10,011 nt of DNA, from assembly GCA_902474645.1 (NCBI GenBank), contig CABRWN010000066.1, forward strand, positions 1 to 10,011, given 5' to 3'. Positions 5,022-10,011 of this stretch are shown here, piece by piece. Made by a program: the position numbers and the translations under genes. Source of the DNA: an uncultured Collinsella sp. Its GTDB lineage: Bacteria; Actinomycetota; Coriobacteriia; Coriobacteriales; Coriobacteriaceae. How positions within the stretch are numbered: position 1 is the stretch's first letter; each line of letters opens with the position of its first letter. Below the pieces are notes generated by a model. The model saw only the letters and a program-made list of their open reading frames with translations, did not search any database and was not told where the DNA came from.

Positions 5022-6934
5022 AGGGCAGGGACTTTCGGCTCATCGTCGAGCTGCGGAATGGTGCCTACCACGTTGTCCGCCAGCCAATTCATCTCGACAA
5101 TCTGCGTGCTCGGCAGCGGAGGGAAGCCTTCGATCTGTACCACGCCGCTCTGGCTGTGGAGCTCGCCGCCAAAGGGGTTGATGGATCCCTCGACAATGCC
5201 GTTGCGGAGCAACTGCACGAGTTTGCGCGTCTGGTAGGGTAGGCCCGGAGCGTAACGGATGTCGATAACGCCGGAGCTCATGCCGTACCAGTAGTTGACG
5301 GCGCGCACTTGGTTGTCATCGCTGGTCTCGTCCCACGTGCCGTGCAGAAGGCTGCGAACGATGAGCTCGTAGTAACGGCCCCAGTTCCATACGGGCATGG
5401 CGATGCCGGTGACTTTGCCGTCGACCAAGCGGTGGAGCCCGTAGGCCGTTGGATCTTCCAGCGACTTTGACATATCGGCGCCGGTCATGACGCTCACGCC
5501 TTCGCGGCACATGGCCTCGGCAAGGCCTCCGGCGGGCACATCACCCCACGTCAGGATAATTTGCGCACGTGGGTCGAGCAGCGAGGCGCCAATCGCAAAG
5601 GCGTTGATCTCGCTGAGCGCGCCGGATGCGAAGACCGACGCGTGGTAGCCGATGCGATGGTTGTCCGCCATGCTGGCGGCAAGGGCGCCCAGGAGGAACT
5701 TGGCCTCGTACATCTTGCCAAAGTACGAACGGACGCTTTGGTGGGGAAGGCCGATAGAGCAGTTAAGGAACCGAACCTGGGGATACTCAACGGCAGATCT
5801 GAGCGTGTATTCCATCAGGCGGTGCGAGGTCGAGAAGATGACGTTGTCTCCATGTTTGACAGCCGTTTCCACGGCGGCGTAGAACACGTCCGGATCGTGA
5901 CAGTCCTCGAACGCCTCGGTGCGCACGATACCGTCAAAGTGCTCATCGAGATACTGGCGCCCTTGGTCGTGCAGGCTGTCCCAGCTCGACGTCGCACAGG
6001 GGAACTCATGGATAAAGGCGATACGCAGGGGGTTGGCCGCCGAATAGACAGTCTTGCCCATAAAGAAGTTGAGCACGCCAGAGGTGGACTTGGCGGGCGA
6101 CTCCTCCTCATCGACGCTCGGCGCTTCGACAAGATCGACCTTGTCCGCGTCATTTTTGCCGGCAATGACCAGCTCGCGCCAAATCTTGCACAGGCGGTTT
6201 ACGACGATATCCGTCGGCGTATCCAGCAGGCGGTCCTGGTTGTACACATTGAGGTAGACGAGCATGGCGTCGGCGGGCGTAATGTCCAGGTGGTCGCCGC
6301 CTGCGCGAAGGTAGGCGCGCTTAAAGAGCAGGAAGGTGTGGCGCAGGTAGTCGACCTTTTTCTGCGGCCATTTTTCGATAAGGTTCTGACCGAGCGTCTT
6401 GGCGAGCGTCTCGTAGCTTCCCTCACGCGAGAACTCGATCTCGTATAGGGGGCAGACGCGCCAAAACGCGCAGAATTCACCGTACAGGCGGCTTTCGACG
6501 GAATCCCATGTGCCGGGGTAGAGACGGGTGACCCTGGCCGAAACCGTTGGAGCGTCCAGGAATTTGAGGACACTGACGCGTTTGTTGCCTTCCTGGACAT
6601 AGAACCGATGCATAAACTCGGTGACGATGATGGGGTCGCGATAGCCCTCGGTTACCTGGATGTCGTAGAGGTTGGACCACTTGCGGGCGAACTCGGTGTT
6701 AAACGGAAGCAGGGGCATAAAGTTACACGAAAAGGCGGACTGACGGCCTTTGGTGACCGTGCCGACGACCATTTCGAGCGGAATATCCCTTAGGCCGACA
6801 TTCTCTCGCTGACCTAAGGGGAGCTGAGCAACCAAACTGTCGAGGTCCGTAAGGTATGGATGCTCGCTTTGGCTAATGGCGCGTCGACGTCCTTGCTCGC
6901 CGCGCTTGCGTGCTTGACGATAGGCCTCTTCCAT
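5018..6934 (-). CDS. ParB-like / BMP (PnrA)-type substrate-binding fusion protein, cytosolic
   Basis: A 638-residue protein in two parts. Residues about 45-140 look like a ParB/sulfiredoxin-type fold: a DIPLEMVVGT strand, then RDPIIV at 99-104, and the EGNKRVSVLKFL box at 115-126 in the position of the ParB GERR motif. A helical region follows (about 170-260), then an acidic linker (270-285). Residues about 303-605 resemble the BMP/PnrA family of substrate-binding proteins, several of which bind nucleosides: LRIAFIHE at 303, NCSIGLPHQSVRSYFGKMYEAKFLLGALAA compressed here as its start (391) and end (420), and HRIGYHASV at 427. The N-terminus is charged with no signal peptide or lipobox, so it should stay in the cytosol, unlike transport-linked BMP proteins. 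ATG 6934 is preceded by GGGAG (6942-6946). It overlaps the phosphoesterase gene by four bases. No transporter genes are adjacent. A sensory or regulatory role is my inference. Confidence 0.72.
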   Translation of the reverse strand: MEEAYRQARKRGEQGRRRAISQSEHPYLTDLDSLVAQLPLGQRENVGLRDIPLEMVVGTVTKGRQSAFSCNFMPLLPFNTEFARKWSNLYDIQVTEGYRDPIIVTEFMHRFYVQEGNKRVSVLKFLDAPTVSARVTRLYPGTWDSVESRLYGEFCAFWRVCPLYEIEFSREGSYETLAKTLGQNLIEKWPQKKVDYLRHTFLLFKRAYLRAGGDHLDITPADAMLVYLNVYNQDRLLDTPTDIVVNRLCKIWRELVIAGKNDADKVDLVEAPSVDEEESPAKSTSGVLNFFMGKTVYSAANPLRIAFIHEFPCATSSWDSLHDQGRQYLDEHFDGIVRTEAFEDCHDPDVFYAAVETAVKHGDNVIFSTSHRLMEYTLRSAVEYPQVRFLNCSIGLPHQSVRSYFGKMYEAKFLLGALAASMADNHRIGYHASVFASGALSEINAFAIGASLLDPRAQIILTWGDVPAGGLAEAMCREGVSVMTGADMSKSLEDPTAYGLHRLVDGKVTGIAMPVWNWGRYYELIVRSLLHGTWDETSDDNQVRAVNYWYGMSSGVIDIRYAPGLPYQTRKLVQLLRNGIVEGSINPFGGELHSQSGVVQIEGFPPLPSTQIVEMNWLADNVVGTIPQLDDEPKVPAL

Positions 6935-6961
6935 AGTTTTGCTCCCTTAGTCGTTTAAACA

Positions 6962-6990
6962 ACTATATGAACCATGGTACCACGAATGAA
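6962..6990 (-). promoter_or_regulatory. possible promoter for the ParB/BMP-like operon
   Basis: On the minus strand TATAGT (complement of 6962-6967) resembles a -10 box, with a poor TTCATT at the -35 spacing of 17. It lies between the upstream terminator hairpin and the gene, where a promoter is needed if that terminator is efficient. Confidence 0.3.
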
Positions 6991-7024
6991 AACCACCACA
7001 AAGGTGCCCCCTTTGTGGTGGTTT
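6986..7024 (-). terminator. 15-bp palindrome acting as terminator of the channel gene
   Basis: Bases 6990-7004 and 7010-7024 are perfect inverted repeats of 15 bases with a five-base loop. On the minus strand the stem begins in the TAA stop of the channel gene and ends in TTTTCATT, an intrinsic terminator. It is a length variant of the palindrome at 4274-4312: the outer sequence AACCACCACAAAGG is identical and only the inner part and loop differ. Confidence 0.85.
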
Positions 7025-7790
7025 AGGCGATGATGGGGGCGATGGCGCGGATGCAGGCGTCGGCTGCCGTGAAGGTGGTGCTGTCGTCGCTGACGATAAA
7101 GATGATCTTGCCCTTGATGCCAAAGTCGCCGATCTCGCTAAAGAGCACATACGGCTCCTTGTCAAAGCCCGAGATGGGAAGCACGGCGGCCTTGGTGGCG
7201 CTGGTCAGCTCGTCTGCCAGTGCGTCGAGCGAGGCCCACTTGGACGTGTCCTTTACGGCAACGGGCACAGCCACACGCCCAAAGGGCATGAGGTGCACGA
7301 GCGTGTTCTTGGAGATGTTGGAGTTGGGCACAATGATGGTCTGTCCACAGGCATCCTCAATCGTTGTATGGCGCCAAGTGATGTCTTGGACCACGCCGGA
7401 TACGCCGCCGACCTCGATATTGTCGCCGGGCTTGATGATGCCCATAAAGGTCACCTGCATGCCGCCGATGAGGTTTGAGAGCGTGTCCTGAAAGCCGAGC
7501 GAGATGGCGATGCCGCCGACGCCAAGAGCGGCGACGAGGGCGTTTGCGTTAATGCCAAAGCAGTTGTCGAGGATAAAGCTGCCGCCGATCGTCCAGATGA
7601 CGGCACGTGCGATGTTGATGAAGATGCTCGATGCCGGAAGCGGGTTGTCGTCGCGGTTGAGCAGGTGGCGCAGGGTCTTGGATACGACCTTGGTGGCGAT
7701 GGCGGTGCCTATTACCAAGATGCCGGCCCAGATGACGTTGTGGACCCACCGTTGCTCAAAGAAATGAAGAATCGGTTCAAACAATTCCAT
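7023..7790 (-). CDS. MscS-family mechanosensitive ion channel
   Basis: Small-conductance mechanosensitive channels open under membrane tension and release solutes during hypo-osmotic shock. The 255-residue product has transmembrane helices at about 18-36 and 55-78. The Gly/Ala-rich pore helix is at about 82-113 and contains the hallmark GFQDTLSNLIGG (99-110). The MscS beta domain follows, with KPGDNIEVGGVSGVVQDITWR at about 120-140 in part and IIVPNS at 152-157, then the alpha/beta C-terminal domain. An ATG at 7835 would add 15 residues, but AGGAGG (complement of 7801-7806) lies ten bases before ATG 7790, so 7790 is preferred. The length is slightly under E. coli MscS. It sits between two terminators and appears to be a single-gene unit, although no promoter is obvious in the 130 bases upstream. 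Confidence 0.93.
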   Translation of the reverse strand: MELFEPILHFFEQRWVHNVIWAGILVIGTAIATKVVSKTLRHLLNRDDNPLPASSIFINIARAVIWTIGGSFILDNCFGINANALVAALGVGGIAISLGFQDTLSNLIGGMQVTFMGIIKPGDNIEVGGVSGVVQDITWRHTTIEDACGQTIIVPNSNISKNTLVHLMPFGRVAVPVAVKDTSKWASLDALADELTSATKAAVLPISGFDKEPYVLFSEIGDFGIKGKIIFIVSDDSTTFTAADACIRAIAPIIA

Positions 7791-7834
7791 GTAGGGAAAA
7801 CCTCCTAATGATCGTTCAACCATGATACCCACCA

Positions 7835-7868
7835 AGAAGCCCGTCCGATCAAATTCGGACGGGCTTCT
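7835..7868 (-). terminator. intrinsic terminator after the 5'-nucleotidase gene
   Basis: Bases 7835-7848 (agaagcccgtccga) pair perfectly with 7855-7868 around a six-base loop. It lies about 50 bases past the nucleotidase stop and 45 bases ahead of the channel start. The minus-strand tail is short (TTCTT, partly in the stem), so some read-through into the channel gene is possible. Confidence 0.78.
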
Positions 7869-7919
7869 GTGCTCGATATAAGGTTTACGCGGCGGGGCTG
7901 TAAGGCCCGGCGGTGTAGC

Positions 7920-9944
7920 TTAGCGTCGACGCTTCCAGATAATACCGAGCATGATGACGATGATGCCGCCGATAAGGCACGCGCCAACTACTGCCAGCGT
8001 GCGGTCTCCCGTTGCGGCGAGCTTACCGGTCGTCTTCTTGGTGATGACCTTCGTGGTCGTCGTGTCCGTCTTAGGCGAGGGCTTAGGCGTCGGGGCCGGT
8101 GTGGGCGTGGGGTCCACGGCTGCGGAGCCGAAGCCGATGGTGCCGGCGAATCCGGCCATCTTGCTCTCCCAGCCGTTCTGCCCAATCAGCGCCCTCAGCG
8201 CCGCCTCACACGTGCCCCACTCGGTGTACTTGGTGGCGTGTGCAAAGGTGGGAAAGTCGGTCGTGTTGGTAATGATGTAGTTGTTGGTGGCGACGGTATA
8301 GGTCTTGGCGGGGTCGAGCGTGCTGCCGTCCTTGGTGAGTGTGGCACTCACAATGCGCTTGCCTTCGGGCTGCGTCCAATCAATCGTCACGTTGATGCCG
8401 CCAAAGGAGAGAACGCTGCCAGAGTCATCGCGCCACTTGTACTTGTCTTGCGCCTCCTGCTCGGTATGGCCGGCTGCCACGTAGGCTTGCTGAAGCTCGT
8501 AGCTGTGAGTGCATTCGTCGCTGATCTGCAGCGAGTGCTCGAGCGCTGCGAGGAAGTCCGCGCCGGTCATGGTCCAGGTTTCCACGGTGTTGCCGTAGGG
8601 CGAGATGGCGATGACGTTGCCGGCGGTCACGTTGCCCGCCGCGATGCCGCCGCGGATGCCACCAGCGTTTTCGATAGCGAGGTCCGCGCCCGTCAGGGCA
8701 AGATAGGAGCCGCAAATCACGTGTCCGATGGTCTGGGCCTTGGTGGTGTCGCCCTCCTTGCTGGGGCGGAAATCGGTGGTGCGCACCATTTCCCAACCAT
8801 GCGTGCCTGCGGCGTCCTCGCCGTAGAAATAGTTGGTGGTGGATGTGCCGAGCACCTTGTTCGATTCGTTTTCAAAGGCCTCGTCGAGCGGCTTGATCTT
8901 GTTGCGGACGTCTTCAAGGCAGCTTTGGTAGTCGGAACCCTTGTCGGGGTCTGCCAAAAGGTCGTTGACGTTCTTGGCGGTGTAGAGCTTCTCGTCGCTG
9001 TCGTCTGTAGGGACCGTGACCGTGTCATCGTCGGTCGTCTCGGTGCCATTCGTGTCGTATTTGTACGGAATGGAAAGCAGTCCCACCTCGGCAAAGGCGC
9101 TGCCTGCCTCGACAACGTGGATCGTCTTGCCGTCGGCTCCCGTTACCTTCTCGTTAAGGTTGATGTGCTCGTGGCCTGCGATAAGGGCATCGACGCCACG
9201 GAGCCGCGTGGCAAAGGTCTTTGCGTCGAGCGTGTGCGCGATGCACACAACAACATCGCAGCCCTCCTTGCGCAGCTGCTCTGCCTCGGCATTGATGGCG
9301 TTCGCGGCACTCGAGAACGACGTACCCGCGACCAGGTCCGCGCGCAGCGAGGATCCCAGCGACTCATCCATGGCACCCACGACGCCGACCTTGATTTTGT
9401 AGTCGAATGTGGAGTGATCTTCGCTATCCTCCCAGGTGCGATCGAGCGTCTTCGTGATGCTCGAGCTCCATACGCCGCTCGTAGACTTCGCGTTCGCGCA
9501 GAGCATGGCGAAGGGCGTGCCGGTGGTGCTGTAGCCGGTCATGGTGCGGAGTTTGTCCGCGCCGTAGCTCCAGTCGTGGTTGCCTGGCGTGGTCGCGTCG
9601 TAGCCGTCGGCGTAGAAGGTGTCCATGAGCTCGGCGATGCTCTTGCCCTCGCTCATGGTGGCGAAGGACTGTCCGTGGAAGGTGTCGCCCGCATCGAGCA
9701 AAAGATCGGGGGCGCTGTTTTGGGCGCTATAGAGAACCGCCAGTCCATCAAAGCCCACAGTGCCGGTGCCCTTGCTTGCGTTGTAGCTGTACTTGTAGCT
9801 GCCGTGGATGTCGTTGGTGTGCATAACGGCCACGGAGCCGTCAATAGCGGCGGGCAGGTTCCCCGCGAAAGCGAGGCTTGGGATGCCTGCGAGCGCGCCG
9901 GCAAACAACGCGGCGGCTAACGCAAGGCGGGGGAGTCTTTTCAT
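7920..9944 (-). CDS. cell-wall-anchored bifunctional 5'-nucleotidase / 2',3'-cyclic phosphodiesterase family protein
   Basis: A 674-residue secreted enzyme of the 5'-nucleotidase (UshA/NT5E-like) family, which removes phosphate from extracellular nucleotides to give nucleosides. Residues 1-27 are a signal peptide (KR, hydrophobic core, AFA cleavage site before G28). The metallophosphatase domain shows NDIHG at 44-48, AGD at 85-87, GNHD at 121-124, H237 in CIAH, and GHEH at 257-260. The C-terminal substrate-binding domain has NAGGIRGGI at 426-434 and PYGNTV at 449-454. A Pro/Thr linker (612-632) leads to the sorting motif LAATG (642-646), a hydrophobic helix (about 649-669) and a KRRR tail. 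This is a sortase substrate of the LAxTG type, linked to class E sortases. A short Asp/Thr-rich insert lies at 298-318. ATG 9944 has AAGGA eight bases upstream. Exact substrate is unknown. Confidence 0.93.
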   Translation of the reverse strand: MKRLPRLALAAALFAGALAGIPSLAFAGNLPAAIDGSVAVMHTNDIHGSYKYSYNASKGTGTVGFDGLAVLYSAQNSAPDLLLDAGDTFHGQSFATMSEGKSIAELMDTFYADGYDATTPGNHDWSYGADKLRTMTGYSTTGTPFAMLCANAKSTSGVWSSSITKTLDRTWEDSEDHSTFDYKIKVGVVGAMDESLGSSLRADLVAGTSFSSAANAINAEAEQLRKEGCDVVVCIAHTLDAKTFATRLRGVDALIAGHEHINLNEKVTGADGKTIHVVEAGSAFAEVGLLSIPYKYDTNGTETTDDDTVTVPTDDSDEKLYTAKNVNDLLADPDKGSDYQSCLEDVRNKIKPLDEAFENESNKVLGTSTTNYFYGEDAAGTHGWEMVRTTDFRPSKEGDTTKAQTIGHVICGSYLALTGADLAIENAGGIRGGIAAGNVTAGNVIAISPYGNTVETWTMTGADFLAALEHSLQISDECTHSYELQQAYVAAGHTEQEAQDKYKWRDDSGSVLSFGGINVTIDWTQPEGKRIVSATLTKDGSTLDPAKTYTVATNNYIITNTTDFPTFAHATKYTEWGTCEAALRALIGQNGWESKMAGFAGTIGFGSAAVDPTPTPAPTPKPSPKTDTTTTKVITKKTTGKLAATGDRTLAVVGACLIGGIIVIMLGIIWKRRR

Positions 9945-9989
9945 GGCAGTTTCCTTAGTCCTTAGCCAGAATGTCCTGTTGAATATCGG

Positions 9990-10004
9990 ATTATCGTCAT
10001 AATA
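9990..10004 (-). promoter_or_regulatory. possible -10 region for the 5'-nucleotidase gene
   Basis: On the minus strand TATTAT (complement of 9999-10004) and GATAAT (complement of 9990-9995) each match five of six -10 consensus bases. The matching -35 would fall beyond the window edge, so this cannot be confirmed here. Confidence 0.3.
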
Positions 10005-10011
10005 TGCGAAA

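Noticed and set aside
5561..6448. A 295-codon open frame on the plus strand opposite the ParB/BMP-like gene
   Set aside because: It has no domain and no convincing ribosome binding site, and the minus-strand frame is longer with clear family features.
7791..7835. Longer start for the MscS-family gene at 7835
   Set aside because: The added codons include the AGGAGG ribosome binding site itself, and the start overlaps the upstream terminator stem.
7869..9920. A 683-codon open frame on the plus strand opposite the 5'-nucleotidase gene
   Set aside because: It mirrors the G/C-rich third positions of the real gene. Its product is Gly/Val/Arg/Ala-rich with no recognisable domain, while the minus-strand product has a signal peptide, catalytic motifs and a sorting signal.

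Overview
The window looks like the chromosome of a high-GC Gram-positive bacterium of the Coriobacteriia (Actinomycetota), most like Collinsella. This rests on the gene order tRNA-tuf-rpmG-tRNA(Trp)-secE-nusG-rplK-rplA, on strong C/G preference at third codon positions, on clear GGAGG-type ribosome binding sites, and on an LAxTG-type cell-wall sorting signal, which is typical of high-GC Gram-positives. The genus is an inference from overall resemblance and was not tested by a search.

Bases 1-4260 (plus strand) are a translation/transcription housekeeping block: the 3' part of a tRNA with a CAT anticodon, tuf (EF-Tu), a terminator, a promoter with a consensus -35 box, rpmG (zinc-type L33), tRNA-Trp, a hairpin, secE, nusG, rplK (L11) and rplA (L1), closed by a strong terminator. 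rplJ and rplL, which often follow rplA in bacteria, are absent. The rplK-rplA spacer holds several RNA hairpins. The last one, directly before the rplA Shine-Dalgarno, closely resembles the L1-binding site of 23S rRNA and is probably an autoregulatory leader.

Bases 4261-10011 carry four genes, all on the minus strand. Read in their own direction they are: a secreted, wall-anchored 5'-nucleotidase (9944-7920); an MscS-family mechanosensitive channel (7790-7023); a 638-residue protein joining a ParB-like domain to a PnrA/BMP-type substrate-binding domain without a signal peptide (6934-5018); and a small metallophosphoesterase (5021-4311) whose start codon overlaps the stop of the preceding gene. 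The first three units are separated by terminator hairpins. Only the ParB/BMP-like and phosphoesterase genes look like a true translationally coupled operon.

The terminators after the channel gene and after the phosphoesterase gene are two variants of one palindrome (AACCACCACAAAGG...CCTTTGTGGTGGTT), which suggests a dispersed palindromic repeat used as a terminator. The most interesting items are the L1-leader mimic, the repeated palindrome, and the cytosolic ParB/BMP-like fusion coupled to a phosphoesterase that lacks the usual first-motif histidine. No gene-free stretch is longer than 300 bases. I see no insertion sequence, CRISPR array, prophage gene or obvious defence system.
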